DNA of 64,000 bases from Rotaria socialis (lineage: Eukaryota > Rotifera > Eurotatoria > Philodinida > Philodinidae). The number at the start of each line of letters is the position of its first letter. The first letter of the stretch is position 1. The stretch is taken from NCBI GenBank assembly GCA_905331475.1, contig CAJNYU010002045.1:124001-188000 (forward strand). Direction: 5' to 3'. The notes under the pieces were generated by a model, which was given only the letters and a program-made list of their open reading frames with translations, searched no databases and was not told the origin of the DNA. Position numbers and translations under genes: made by a program. This document shows positions 39,218 through 55,435 of this stretch, piece by piece.

Positions 39218-39787
39218 NAGAACAACGTATCTAAAAAACAATGAGAAACGAGAACAATGATTACAAAAGTAATGATATGTACGTACTTGGCACCAGATGC
39301 AGCAAAAATATCAGCCCACTCATTGGGATCTACAAGTGAAAACTGCAGCTTGTTACACAAGAGAATGCTAATCTTTTCTACTAACTATAGAATTCAGCAC
39401 GAAATTGTGAAGCAAAATCTGCATATGTCCAATCCGGTGGGTAATTTTTATTCATAAAAGCAACTGTATCAGGATTTGGATTATCTCCTTTCCATGCCCA
39501 CCACATCCTAGATAGAATTAGAAAGACATTTTATTGCTGCATGTTTTTGTGCACAAGTAATTAATATTGGCAAGATCAAAAATTAGAAAAACATACCATT
39601 CGGAATAAACAGATGGAACACTGAAAACACCCCAATGAATAAATATTCCTATTTTGCTCTCATCATACCATGCAGGTAATGGACGTTGGTCTAATGAAGA
39701 CCACTCAGGTTTATATTGTTGTTTAGTAAATGGAATAAGAGAAGAAAAAATCAAATTAGTAAATATCCATGCTGTGCATGAATACAT
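37507..39787 (-). CDS. FUCA1-like: Alpha-L-fucosidase, GH29, copy 2 (contains an N join)
   Basis: The same enzyme architecture as copy 1. The first exon at 39787 has its own signal peptide ([15 protein letters not shown]) and reads [19 protein letters not shown]; its second exon (about 39503-39400) differs from copy 1. From 39217 down to 37541 it matches copy 1 at a constant offset of 2,869 bases, introns included, with only about three differences noted by eye. The C-terminus differs (SYDVSKEK against TPMGVNKKP). An unresolved base at 39218 is followed by a second copy of 222 bases, so the exon carrying [14 protein letters not shown] appears twice; as written the gene is disrupted, but the duplication is probably an assembly fault. 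Catalytic motifs VIWSDGDW and HKWEDC are intact. Confidence 0.9.
38996..39440. repeat. 222-bp direct duplication around a single N
   Basis: Bases 38996-39217 and 39219-39440 are the same sequence, separated only by the N at 39218. The first copy stops exactly where fucosidase copies 1 and 2 begin to differ (after TCCGGTGG). That is how an assembler breaks at a repeat boundary, so this is probably an uncollapsed contig overlap. Confidence 0.8.
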
Positions 39788-39903
39788 TCTATCTATTATC
39801 TGAAAGTAGCGATGGAAGTCAGTTTAACTTATTTCTGTGCAGGTCGTCATGAATTGACATATAGTTCAATTAGTTTCGCAAAAATAATAACTTCGTTCCT
39901 TAC

Positions 39904-40094
39904 CATGCTTCGGGGTCAATTGATGGAACACTAAAGACACCCCAGTGTATAAAAATACCGACTTTAGATTGATCATACCAGCTGGGTAATGGTCTTGTAT
40001 CGAGTGATGACCATTGCGGTAAATAAGATGAACCAGACAATACAAATAACAAAGAGAAATTAATCAAAGTAACATATAGACCAATGTTTTTCAT
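39904..40094 (-). CDS. Isolated fucosidase first exon (alternative exon or relic of copy 3)
   Basis: ATG 40094 opens a signal peptide ([19 protein letters not shown]) followed by [18 protein letters not shown] and [16 protein letters not shown], parallel to exon 1 of copies 1 and 2. It ends in a GTAAGG donor in the same phase (codon split TG|G) as theirs. No second or later exon of a third gene follows before the first exon of copy 2, about 115 bp away. It may be an alternative first exon spliced to copy 2, or the remains of a deleted gene. Confidence 0.7.
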
Positions 40095-41083
40095 TGTCTA
40101 CAAACAGCTATCATTAATTTTCTATTAAAAAAATGCTAATTTCGCTATTCGTATAAAAGATTGAATTTTTTTTTGCAGAAAGGAAACACGATAAACATTA
40201 TTTTTGCCTAGTCATCCGTATAATCAATAAGACACCAATGCCTTGCACAAAAAAAAACATTATTTATGATTGATTAAAATAGAACCAATAATGAAGACAT
40301 TTAATTAAATTTGATTTTTTAAATTTAATAGATCAATATGAATTAAAAATTTCAATTAATCAAATTAAGAAAATAAACCTTATTTTATTTTGCACGACTC
40401 AGCTCACGCTGTTATGGTTAATTACGCATTTGGATAAAAAATATGCCGTCGAGGCTTAATTTTAGTGAAAATAAAAATAAAATATTTTTTTTATTAATAT
40501 TAGTATTTCTTCAATTGTTTACATCAGTACAGAGAAATATTTTAAATATTAATCTTTAAAAAAACCTTCGCCTAATCTTTTCGTTGCAACTATCATTGTT
40601 TATATTCTCTATTTCAGGTATTCTCGTCTCTTGTGTCGGTGTTAGTGACATCTATTCGATGTGTTGCTTGATTTTTTTCTATAAAAATAAACAATTCTTT
40701 TTATAAATTGCGTGGATAGAAAAGTTATTCTTTTTTTTATAAATGAAGGTTTTCTAATTGAATATTAACTTTTTGTAATTGGAAGAAATACGACAAAAAA
40801 GAGAAAATAAGGAGGATATAGATAAATGACACAAGAGCAACATGGCATCAGTATTTCGTAGAGCAGAAAAAAAATGAAACAAAACATGCTATTCAAATGT
40901 TATACAACATGTATTCTTCGAATGGTGTCTGTTCACTGTATTGACGAAACGTAGATAACGAGAAAGAACTAGGAAGAAAATTTAATCTTGCCGTGGATAA
41001 ATTTTGCAATCGGTTAGTTCATCATTGTTAATTTCTTGCATTATTTTGAACGTTTTTTTTTTTATTAAAAAATTCTTTTTCAG
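40095..41083. other. Divergent region upstream of LDB1
   Basis: About 1 kb, very AT-rich. It probably contains a non-coding 5' exon of the LDB1 gene ending at the GTTAGT donor near 41011, because no in-frame ATG is found there. Confidence 0.5.
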
Positions 41084-44000
41084 ATCAAAAGTGGATCCAA
41101 GTGGATTCCAACCAAGTCTTATAGACTCGCCTGGTCCAGGTGGACTTTGGCAAGGTCCACCTCCGCCATCCCTCGCAATTCATAATCATCCAGGACGTTT
41201 TTCACTTATGCCGCCACGAGATTTACATTTTCCGTACGATGATTTTGTTTTTATTTCTCGCATCAACTTTCTTATTTTGTTTTGTCTTTGTAGACCACAA
41301 CATATGAGACAGTTTCGACCGTCGTTCTCTCCTCCGACATCACCTGAATATCGAATGTACGATTTAAATAAGCGTTTATCCATGCGAACAGAAGTAAGAA
41401 TTAAAGGATTCCGTTTTTTAACTACATATATGAATATACTTAGGATTGTGATAATCTTTGGTGGGACTCATTTGTCAATGAATTCTTTGAAGACGATGCA
41501 ACATTATCAATATCAATGTGTATGGAAGATGGACCAAAACGATTTAGTATGAATATATATATATATATATCTTAGCTATTTGTTCATCTAAATCGGAAAT
41601 AATTTTTGTAATTTCATTTAAGATATTGGCCGTCTTTTGATTCCTCGATTTTTCCATACATTATTTGAAGGTGGTGTTAGTGAAGTTTATTTTTTATTAA
41701 AACAAGCAAAAGAAATATTCCATAACCCAAGTATATCTCTCGATTGTGAACAGGGTTCATTGATAACCTGCTTTGGAAAGCCATCATTCATTAAAGTAAA
41801 TTTAAAGAAGATGTATACAAACGAATTTTTACGATTTTAATTTTTTTTTGTTAGGTTTGCAATGAAGGACATTTTAATATTGAATTTACGTTTGACGACT
41901 TAATGCGTATAAAGTCATGGAATTTTACAATAAAACAATATCGAGAATTAATTCCACGAAGTGTTGTTGCTATACCGGTATGTATAAATCTACTCTTCAC
42001 AACTATTCAATTTTCATACATTATACATTTCTATATACTATTTCATGATTTAGTATAAGTTTGGTTGAATGGTAAGGAAAGCTTACTTAGTACAGATTCA
42101 TTGTGTACGTTGCTTGTTACCATATTTGTGAGATCGATAGTATACGTAACCGTTCACAACAGTTGCTATGAAATTAAGTTGACATCGAAATTCTTACATC
42201 TGTGAAAAGCGTTCGGTAGTAATTCGATTGTGAATAACAGAGATTGCAAAGACAAAGTTTTCGAAAGCAAACCGAAGAAAACTATAGTAATATCTTTTGC
42301 TATCCGAAGTCTCACAAAATCTACGTTCTTATCTGTTGATTACTATCTTCCTCTAAAACTAATCATACGTTAACACTAAGTTTATCTGCCACAAAGTGGC
42401 CATCATTTTATGCTAGTATTCGAATCGAAACTTTGCATATTGTATACATTCGGGTGAATTATGACTATCGTGAGAAAAATGTGCGTTATTGAGATGATGC
42501 AATTTGCCTTTTTGTAGTTTTATGCTGATATCATAGAAATCAAACAATAGTTATTTTCAAGGTAAAACTGGGCACAAAGATTAATCTCAATAATGATGAC
42601 ACTGTCATGACGACAGTATTGGGAAATGGGGATTTCTCGTTTTACTCCTATTAAGAACAATATGACTGAATGTTTGAGTTTTGCCTATTAAAGCTATAAT
42701 TTTTACGCTTGTTTTATTGCCATATTAAAATACAAAGAATCTAATAATTTGAAATTCTTATAACCAAATGGTGCCATTCATGTTGTATTTGTTCAGAAAA
42801 CTTGAAGTTAAAATTATATAAACCGCTATCGTTGAGTTTAACGTCAGTGTTCTAAAACTGCAGTATTCATTTTTGTGGGCAATCCATACTCGTGAGGATC
42901 TATATGTTGTAAAGAGTGACAACTAAAAAATATTGAGATAATTGTGAGAAAACTCCATTTGTACCATGTAGAAAAAGAAAAATTTCACTTACTGATGACA
43001 TGAAAAAATGCAAAACTTTTTTGCCCTTATTGTTATTATTTAATAAAGTAAAAACTTCGAATGGTAAGTTTATTTTTAGACCGATAATCCAATTTATCTT
43101 GATCAATTATCAAAAAATTTCACTCGCAATGGATTAACATCATCAATGCTAAATTTTCTCAGGGTAAAATTGTATGTCCGTCTATTTTTAGAATTTTACA
43201 TTTTCGTGTATAATAGTTATGTGAAATTTTGGAACCCATGCAAGAATTAATGTCTCGCCATAAAACTACAACATTCTCACCACGTGATTGTTTAAAAACA
43301 ATTTTACATCAACGTTGGTCAAAAACTTGCTCAGGTACATAAAACAGATGTCAGGGAACTGTTTTTTCATATCTCTCAATTACTAGATAATCGACCAACA
43401 ACAAAACCTAGACGAAAACGAAAAACCACAACGGTTAATAGTACGGCTGTAACTCCTAATAAAGAGTCTAATATAACCAATTGTACAACACCAACAAAAA
43501 AACGTTCACCTGCTGCTAATAATAATAATAATAATAATATATACTCTCAACCTGCAGCATTACCAATAAATAATAATATGCCAGGAGTACGAAAATTTAA
43601 ATTTAAATTTTGATTTACTAATATATGAGTTTAGGATGTAATGATTGTTGGTGAACCAACATTAATGGGTGGTGAAATGGACGATGAAGATGAGCGGTAT
43701 ATAACTCGACTTGAAAATACACAATATGATCCAAATGGTGTATCATCTCAATATCATTCTCTGATGCATTCTATGCCTCAAGGATATCAACAAAATCCTA
43801 ATCTTCAATCATTACTTCATCCTAAACAACAGTTCAATCAAAATTCTTCTCAAATATTAAATCCAAATCAGATTAAACGGGAACAGATATCATATCCTGG
43901 ATCACCACAGCAGCAGCAGCAGCAACAACAATTGCCGTCAATGTTTTTAAATAATCAACCGCCACCGTTAACACCAATTAATGGTGAATTATCAGTAGCT

Positions 44001-44983
44001 GGGAAAAGAATTTCAGCTACAAATAATAATTCTCCACAGACTCCTTCAGGCAACAGTCATAATCAGGTATGATTGAATACATTTAATTTAATTCATTCAC
44101 ATAAAAATGAGCACATCATTAATTAGAGAGATTTTTTGCATAACTGAAAAATCTAGTCGATGATGACTTGATGCGAATTAAACTAATGAATCAAAAATTT
44201 GAATGCGAGCACGTCCGTTCCATCTGAATAATGACTTACAGCTGATAAAAAAATACAATCAAATTTCAATAGGGAGTCTTTGCGCAATAGGAATTAATGT
44301 TGCTACTTAAAGATATTCTCTTAAACAGTTACTGGAAAAGAAATACCGAAGTATTTCAAAATATAAAATAAAGAAATGTTTGCCATCATTTTGTATAGGT
44401 AAAACAAATAGTTCATAAAATAATTTTTTTCAGTTTAAACCAAAGTTATGTATCAATTCAGTGTTTAAAACCAAATGATTTATTTTAAATAGTACTTTCG
44501 AATAGTTCTTGTAGAAATCAATTTTGTTTCGAAAAATGATTCATAGTGAAATAAAAAACAGTGGTCATTCCTAATACGACAGCTATTCAAATAATTCTAT
44601 TCTAATTATGAGATTTGTTTCATTGTATTGAGAATACTTCGATTCGAGAAAACTTTTTGAAAATATAAACATTGTTAAATAGATTCATTTTTCTATTGAA
44701 TAGAAACTCCTATGAACAAGAAGCAATAATTTTAATATTTTTGTAGCTACTGAAAAGATGTAGTAGATAAGCATGATGATTACACATTTGCGTCATTACA
44801 GAAAGTGTATTGAACCTATTAGAAGAGTTTCTTTTCTTTTAGAATTGTTCAACTTTAACTCCTTCAACTGCAAATGCTAATAACTATTCTTCGTCAACGA
44901 ATAATCAAGTTATAGCTGAAAAAAAGCAAGAACCTCATACGCCACCCGTTACATCACAACAAACAATTGTAACAGCCTCATAG
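41084..44983 (+). CDS. LDB1: LIM domain-binding protein (LDB1/NLI/Chip)
   Basis: A nuclear adaptor that dimerises and bridges LIM-homeodomain and LMO proteins at enhancers. Ten exons: 41084-41233, 41294-41393, 41444-41546, 41623-41795, 41855-41977, 43080-43163, 43217-43334, 43387-43585, 43635-44066, 44843-44983. The dimerisation domain is clear: LNKRLSMRTEDCDNLWWDSF, NEFFEDDATLSISMCMEDGP, GRLLIPRFFHTLFEGG, FDDLMRIKSWNFTIKQYREL and EPMQELMSRHKT. A basic nuclear-localisation stretch (KPRRKRKTTT) and asparagine runs follow. The LIM-interaction domain is DVMIVGEPTLMGGE with DEDERYITRLENTQYD. The C-terminus is rich in glutamine, asparagine and proline, longer than in vertebrates. The first exon begins mid-codon and holds no ATG before MPPRDLHF, so the true start is unsettled. 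A poly(A) signal lies at 45024. Confidence 0.96.
41978..43079 (+). other. Long intron of LDB1
   Basis: 1.1 kb between a GTATGT donor and a TTTTTAG acceptor. No repeats or open frames of note. Confidence 0.7.
44067..44842 (+). other. Last intron of LDB1
   Basis: About 0.78 kb between GTATGA and CTTTTAG. Nothing recognisable. Confidence 0.7.
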
Positions 44984-45584
44984 AAAATCGATCTCGTCTA
45001 TTTTTTTCTCTCACTTAAAACGAAATAAAACCAAATGTATTTCTTTTGTTTCTGTAAAACGTCTTTTACGATGTCATTAGTCTGAGTGTTTTCTTTTTCA
45101 AAATTGTACATTTATCATTATTATTCTCTTTCGATAACATTTCTATCTACCTCTCTCTCTCTCTTTCTCTGACTTTGTATATATAAATATCCTTCTTTCC
45201 TTGCGCATTCCAAAGATCTGTCTGTGAGTGTAAAACTGATATAATTGCATTATTTCGATAGACCAACATTTTTATTTCCTGTTCATTTTTTTGTCTTTAT
45301 TGCATTTTCTGTGTATGTGTTTTTAATGCTTTATGCATTCGTATGCGTCACAAATAACAGTGAATATACAAATATTCTCTTTTTTTTGTCATTTTTCTCA
45401 ATGATAATATACGAATGATGATGTTTGTTTGTTTGTTTGTTTGTTTTTTCTAATATCTTTATTTAAATTCTTATACATACGAATATAAAATAGCATCTAT
45501 TGATGTTTGCTTTTCTTTTAGATGAAACTAAAATAATAATAATAATAATTAAATGAAAAAGTACTTTCAGATAAATAATAAATA
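44984..45584. other. LDB1 3' region and upstream region of the DDX39B gene
   Basis: About 600 bp with AATAAA at 45024, a CT-rich tract near 45150-45172, a TTTG tetranucleotide microsatellite near 45424-45446 and an AAT run near 45534-45549. The two genes run in the same direction. Confidence 0.6.
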
Positions 45585-48334
<2,750 letters not shown>

Positions 48335-51300
48335 TAATCAGGTCTTATTGGTACAAATGAAATATGTAAACTGTTTTTTTTTGTTCTCCTATGGATTGTT
48401 GTCATTATTACTTTTGCTTTCTTTTCTTCTTCTTTTTGTGAACAAACAAAATCTGTGTCTAAGTGTAATGAAGAATATGAATTTATTAATCTATTCTGTC
48501 AAACACTATCTTTTTGCCTTGGACTTTTTTTCTTTGATGGTATACAACCAAGAACAACAATAAAATATTCTTAGAAAACAACAAATTCATTTGGAGGTTA
48601 AAAACCTTATGTTAATTCATATTGAAAAATAGGATAAACAAGAGTCGTTACCATTCAGTTTTCTCATGTGCATGCAGTTGAAACGGTGCGATGCTCCATG
48701 CTTTTTTTCTCTCATTCTTTGTCTTGTTATCTACTTTGTTGAAAATAAAAATGATGAAGATGCTCATAAACAAAATAAAAAATATCAAGTTTGGATCGGT
48801 CATAGATATTATTACAAAAGGACTAGTAGCGAAAAAGGATGTTTAAAATGTTTTGAACGGAATGATTATTGTCTGTGGAGAAAGACCAGATATTTAGTCG
48901 AAACAAGAAGTATTGATTTCAGAAACTGAACTGACAGATACAATTTCATTGGAAATCTTTGCATGAATTCAAGTCGTATGCAATACACTGGTTTCCACTT
49001 AGTCAAATCTAATCATTGTTCATGTCTTCATGTAAAATTTCAAAGCAATTATCATTAATTTTATTGACGTAGTATGTTTTTATAGCCGAAAAAGTTGAAA
49101 TGAACATCATTGACGAGCTAAACTATCTGAAATCTTTGTTTTGTTTTTTCTAAATTGAGAATTAAATTCAAAAAGAAGCATGTCTATATGATGAACAATT
49201 GTAACATGATTGTACTAGAAAAGACGTTGCTATATACAATTATTTCCTTTGCAAATTGATTAATAATAAATCAAGTAGTTGTTTCAATCAAATATCGAAT
49301 CTTAGTCAGAATGTCTTAGGAATGATGATAATAATATTCAATCAATCTTGACCATTACGATATCTAAGTTAACGTATAGAATCTCTCTATTGCGATAGTA
49401 CTCGGAGAGAACCTTTTTAAATATCTAGTTACGAGTCATAACAATCTTCAGTTGGAATAAAAATTCAATAGGCGAATAAAAATCTCTATCTATCTGTATC
49501 GGATTTGATTGGTTAGTGTCTCAGTAATCGAGTAAGTTGGTTATATGATGTCTTTAAATGAATGTTTTTTGTTCGAAGTAATTCTTGTGGCTATATTAAG
49601 AACTACGAAACTAGATTATATATTAAAATAAAGCCTCGTATTAAAAATAAATTAATATTACATGTAAATGTTAACATCGATATTAATATGTTTTCTTCTA
49701 GCTTGCTCAATTAATTTTCTTCTCACTAGGAATAGTTTGACCGAACTTTTCATTTTACATTACTAATCTAACTTCCGTTGGTATAGGGTACAACTGTATC
49801 GAATGATCGCCCAAGGGTTTACCTATAACTTTTATGTCGGTTCGAATTATGTACGTATACTATAATTATTTTACTCTATTGTTTTGGTGGATGTATGTCT
49901 CTATTTTTTGTAATATACACGTTCACATATTTACGATACTTAAAGCTAAGATATTAAGCCAAGTATTTCGATAAAATATGCTTTGTTTTAGATTATGTGT
50001 GTGATTCTTCTGTCATACGTGATGAAATACGATAGAAATGTATAGAAATTGACGGAGATCGATTGAAAATGTTGAATTTTTGGCCAATTTTTGTGAATCC
50101 TTTTTCGCTCTTGAATTGTAACTTATCAGCGACTGAAGATTACGTGTCTCTGTTACTCAATATTTTTTGTACTTGACTCTTCGTGCTGCTATTGTGTGCT
50201 TCGTTTCGCATAGAAAGAATTAAATACTCTCTAGGCAGCTTACGTCGCATACTGAAGATAACACTTAAAGGGGATAATGCATACTTCGACATGTGTACAA
50301 ATCGGAATGAAGTGCACGTGTCAATAACAATATACAAGTCTGACAGCGTTACCACTTTCTTTCAACAATATCCACATCTATAAATACTATGAATGAGCTA
50401 ATAAAATTAATCACACGTAGTATTGATGAATTTTCATGTTTAAATGAGTTTTTCATTATCTAAACTTTCATTTTATTAGCACCAATAAAAATATGATTGT
50501 ATTTGTCTAAGTGAATACTGATTTATCTATGATTTTTCTTAATTATGTTGGAGTTTCACTTCTTATCACTAGCATTCTAACCGTTGTATCTAAATTCAAA
50601 AGAAGACATTGCTCAAAAATAAATTTCAGCCGATATTTCATCTTTTGATCAACATGAAAACGAATTTATAATGATGTACGTAAAATAATGTTCAGCAAGT
50701 ATCTCCTATACGAAATAAAATAAATTATGTAACACAACAGAAGAAAACGTTCACCAATTGAAGCAAAGTGTTGAATAATTTTCTTATTTCTGGTTGCAAT
50801 AATTAATAGAAACTCGCAGGTCTCATTTGATATAATATAAAACAGTAAAATATTTAAAAAAAAGTAATTGCACAGAATTCTTAAGAGACTTACGATTTTC
50901 TTTTTTATTCTTGTGCGAAAAAATAGTATCTCGAGACTATTACTGATTAGAAAAATCATTTGTTGAAGACAGAAACATTTTTTTATTATTTTCATGAAAC
51001 AATCGGAGCCACACTATGAATTACAAAGCGTAGTATCAAATGTCTTGATTCTAGTAGTACATTTAGCTCAAGATTTCCGAAACAACGTTCTGAAGTATGT
51101 TCATACTATTTTCAACATATGGTAATGGGCTATTATACTGAAATATTTAACAGTAGACAACTATTCGAATAATTATACGTAGTCATATAATCACAAGAAG
51201 CTATCAAATGCATGTAGGTTATTACATGCAGTAATGTAACTGGTTACATTTATCAAAAAATTGTATTAGCATACACATCATTAATGATTAATTTACAGTA

Positions 51301-52990
51301 ACAGAAATATGAATAATTCAATAGAGAATCAATAATTTCCATTTTTTTACAATTGAATAAGATTTCGGAGCATTTTTTGTAAGATAATTTATGTAAAAGA
51401 CAAAAGTGATTTGTAATGTAAAACATAAAAGAAATTCTTGATAACAGTATGACGTTTTGATAACCTTTTCATTTTGATATGCGCACATATTATTCATTTA
51501 AACAAGAATCAGTTCTCGTCTCTTAAATACTAAATGATTAACTATTTCCGTTAATCATAACAACTAAAATGATTGATAGTTTTACTGATAGATAAACAAT
51601 TTTGTGACTTATCATAGACTAAATAGAATTTTTACGAAGAGCAAAAAATTGTCATAAATGTTTATTATAAATAGTCCATTGCTTGATTGTCAACGATCAT
51701 AGATGACTCGAAACAATTACTATGTAAATTTTATTGTGTGCTCCTCTTCATGAATAATCAAGCCGAATAGAATATTAACAAGGATTCTCTCACTAAACCA
51801 GTAGAAATAAAGAACATCAGGGTTCAGTGCTTGCTGCAACACTGAGTGTAGCTTTATATAAATATTGATACTTAATCAATATTAGTAACAGATCAGGCCA
51901 ATCACAATTATATGATATATCAATTATTTGTTATCAAATGAAGATTGAATATGTAGATATAATAAGAATTTATTGCATAAATAAAGATTATTTATCTGGA
52001 AAGATCAATTTGATATTTAACTTTTAAAATAGCAATCTTTTCCCCTATTTTTCTTTTTCCATAATGTCGTGATGAACTTTCTCACTTAGATTTATCTTTC
52101 ATACAAAACTTGGTATTCTAATCCTATTATTGCTGATAGTTATGTAATTAATCAATTTCGTCGTATGAACCTTATTATAGTAATGTTTTTTTTCTTCCTA
52201 TGATTTAACAATATTTCATCAACTGCTTATTGCTCCATTGCAATAGATGCATGGTATCATAATGAACTATCAACACTTGTTTGTACTTGAACATATACAT
52301 ATATATATGTATGTATTCATTCATTGTTGACTTGTCGCCATGATAAAATATACTCTAATGTGATCGATACAAAAAAACCAGATGTAATCTTTTTCTTTCT
52401 ACATGTGTATATAACCTTCGACGGATGCAAAAGCTTTTTCTACGTACATTAAGAAGACGATTGATCTATTTTATTCATGTAAGTATTCTGCACCATCCAT
52501 ATTTTTCGAGGCGCATGGCATTGACGGAGTAGTCTTATTCGAAGAAAGAAAAAAATTCAACGCATATGATGAAAGGCGTTGTTTGTGCTCGATCATAAAA
52601 CAATTTTGTCGACACATTCAGGCGCAATTCTATACAGATTGTCGAAGCCATTATAGCATTACTCAATGCTCTCTTTTATTCGATTCTTTTCTTCTTCTTT
52701 TTCTTTTTTCTTCTGTGACGTTGTCATGTTGTATTTTTTTCTCTCTTTCTGCTGTTGTTGCTGCCGCTAGTCGAGAGAAAGCAGAAGGAGAAATGAAATT
52801 AATCAAGCATACGACGTGTTCGCCACACAACCTATACGAAAATCAGTACATTCAGTCGCACAACGGCACACCAAGAACGCATATTATTTCTTCTGAATAA
52901 GATAAAGAGACACGACAAGGTGACTACCACATATACAAGTTTTGCACATCTTTATAACAGAAGAATTAACATCCACATAATCAAATAGCG
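48335..52990. other. Large intergenic region
   Basis: About 4.65 kb, AT-rich. It begins with the DDX39B 3' end (AATAAA at 48559). I find no exon with splice sites and codon structure; open frames such as 48666-48929 or 50666-50995 have no recognisable similarity. The last 500 bp contain a pyrimidine-rich stretch (about 52680-52760) that probably belongs to the promoter or 5' UTR of the next gene. Confidence 0.45.
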
Positions 52991-54237
52991 ATGAGTAATA
53001 TCTCTTCAATAATGTTATTGACTACATTGGGACCTACAACAATGTCAAAAATCGCCTTATCAACGATTTCTCTATCGACAAATGAAACTCTCTATCAACT
53101 AATTAAAAGATTACTTAATGGAACAGATTTATATAAACATCAAATAGCTGATTTAATAGAACCAGAAAAATATTCTATAACTAGCGTCCATATTGTTATA
53201 TGGACATTTACAATTTTAACTTATCTTCTTGCAATTCCTCTTGTTGTACGAATGTTTCATTCAGGAACGTATTCTAATGTCATTGATTATTTTTCAACCC
53301 AAATTATTCTTTGCGCATTTATCGCATGGATTCCAGCTTTAATTCTTCTACTACATAATTGGTTTGGTATATTTACAGCACGTCTTTGTTGTTTTCATTA
53401 TGTTATACTATCAACTAATGAAGCAGTAAGTCTTTCAGTAAAAAAATTTGAATTAATTCAATGTTGAATATTTCCTAGGTACCATTGTTCTTTGTTCTTT
53501 ATATGATTATTGAACGTTTTCTTTATGCACATCCATCATTGAAATATCATTTTACACGATTTTCTTCCATGCTTTCTTTACATTTTTATACTATTTTTAC
53601 TTGGATTTTCATAAGTATTCTTTATACATTAGCTTCACCATTCTATAGCAATAGCTCAAAATTAATCTATTCAACACATACAGCTAAATACTGTTTATAT
53701 AATTATTCGAAATTAAACATGCTTGCAACAGCTCGTTCGATCATATACTTTATTCTCCTTATCCCAGCATTAGTATTAATCGGTCTTGTCATTCGTTATT
53801 TCTTTATTATGCGTGGTACAAATCAAGTTTCTCCTATAGAAAAATTATGGACAATACGTGTTACAGCATTACTTTGTATACTGATTTTTTATGATGTTTA
53901 TTTATATTATCTTGAACATATAGTTGAAACATTTAAATCATTTTTATTGGCATCTTTATTACGTGCTAGTTTTTATCTAACGCAAATATTTATAATTGCT
54001 TGTACAGAACCGTATTGGCTTGAAATGTTACTTGAACGGTGTGCATGCATATGTTGTTTCATAAGAGGTCAAAGAAGAAAAAATACAACATCCATAACGA
54101 TGCCGAATGAAACTGAATTTCATACTATACCACATTCATCATCTATAGGACATTATTCACTTGTTGATGATAGTGTTGACGATGAATTCGATCGAGCTTT
54201 CAATGGACCACAACCTACTTTGCGTGTTATTACATAA
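52991..54237 (+). CDS. Seven-transmembrane receptor-like protein, orphan
   Basis: Two exons, 52991-53425 and 53479-54237, around a 53-bp GT-AG intron, encode about 397 residues. The N-terminus has several N-glycosylation sequons (NISS, NETL, NGTD). Seven hydrophobic helices follow, starting with IVIWTFTILTYLLAIPLVV. Helix 3 ends FVLYMIIERFLYAHP, where IER stands at the DRY position of class A receptors. The last helix runs LLRASFYLTQIFIIAC. The C-terminal tail is cysteine-rich (CACICC, a possible palmitoylation site) and then acidic. The topology and ER-aromatic motif suggest a divergent G-protein coupled receptor, but I recognise no subfamily and a non-GPCR 7TM protein cannot be excluded. 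Confidence 0.7.
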
Positions 54238-54718
54238 GAATCAATATTTAAATAGATTGTTTATTTTTTATGTATTCCTATGCACGATAGGATAGTTTTG
54301 CTGTTCTTTTGTAAACACCTGTCAAGGGCAGATCTGTACTTTTAAAAGATGAATACAAATACATATATATATATACACAAATACATATTATAAAATAAAA
54401 TTCATATAAATGAAATAAAAGTGCAAATACAATTTATGTGCATATGAAGATAAACGAAGAGACAAACTAAATTAATGTTTTGGGTATTTTGGTATATACA
54501 TACATGCTCATGGAAAAGATGACCTCTCGAAAGCGACGAATTTTTAACTATTCTCTTTTATGTCTTTGGCCTACATTAAATATATTGAAAGTTGACCGAT
54601 GAATGTTGTGATGCTTCATTGACCGCCGAGATCATATGATCTATATCATACTTCTTCTCGTCGTTCGTATTCATATTTATTGAAACTAGAGCAATTCACC
54701 ATTAATATCGTCTGTCTC
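54238..54718. other. Spacer between two same-strand membrane protein genes
   Basis: About 480 bp with AATAAA-type poly(A) signals near 54395 and a short TA tract near 54365. No exon seen. Confidence 0.5.
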
Positions 54719-55435
54719 ATGGAGAAATTTCACAATGCATCAAATCGTCGACGATTTCGTTTTCTTGCTATACTTGGAATTCTATTATTTCTTATTGGTT
54801 TAGCATCATTAATATTGACTGTTATCGATTTATTTCACGGTAAACCAAGTGCTTATAATTTTAATGAATCAGAAGGTGGATTAAAAATTGAAAATCCTCT
54901 TTGGCCATCATCTGGTAAACGAAAGGAATACTTTTTATTTTGAACCATAATTTTATGTTCTTGTTCATAATTCTTTTTAGGCAAAGGCTTTTGGGTTGGT
55001 CTTGTATTAATGGTTACAGGTCTTCTCGGCATATTATCATCACGCGAAGGTACTCGAACGTCAATTATTGGGTTCACAGCTCTTTCAATTGTATCAACTG
55101 TTCTTTCATTTTATATGATAATAACCTGTATTATATCCGTACAAAATTATACGAAATCTTCTGTGAATCCCAAACCACGTTGGCAATCAAATGAACTCAT
55201 ACTTAATGCGTTGTTAATTGCTACTGGTGCACTTGGTTCCATCGTTGGTGCAGTAACATCAATTTTTGGTTGTGTTCATGGTAATTGCTGCGTAGATCAA
55301 CGTGATTCATATTTGATTAGTCCCGATGTAGATCAAGCTACACCAGGAACACCGTCATCAATGATATATCCGTCTGTAAATGTTGCTCACATGGGTTATC
55401 CTTATCAACAAACAAATTTTAGAATATCTATGTAA
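54719..55435 (+). CDS. Four-transmembrane (tetraspan) protein
   Basis: Exons 54719-54914 and 54981-55435, joined across a 66-bp intron, give 216 residues. A short basic N-terminus (RRRFRF) precedes helix 1 (AILGILLFLIGLASLILTV). Then a loop with one NES sequon and LWPSSGKG, helix 2 WVGLVLMVTGLLGILSS, helix 3 IIGFTALSIVSTVLSFYMII, a loop, helix 4 LNALLIATGALGSIVGAVTS, then a CVHGNCC cluster and a polar tail. The WxG...TGLLGILSSRE pattern and four-helix layout resemble MS4A/MARVEL-type tetraspans, but the match is only by shape and a new family is possible. A poly(A) signal AATAAA lies at 55506. Confidence 0.72.

Noticed and set aside
48666..50995. Several short open frames in the large intergenic region
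   Set aside because: No similarity, no consistent splice sites, and composition like the surrounding non-coding DNA.
52583..52900. 105-codon open frame before the 7TM gene
   Set aside because: It lies in a pyrimidine-rich tract that looks like a 5' UTR or promoter and does not join the downstream gene.
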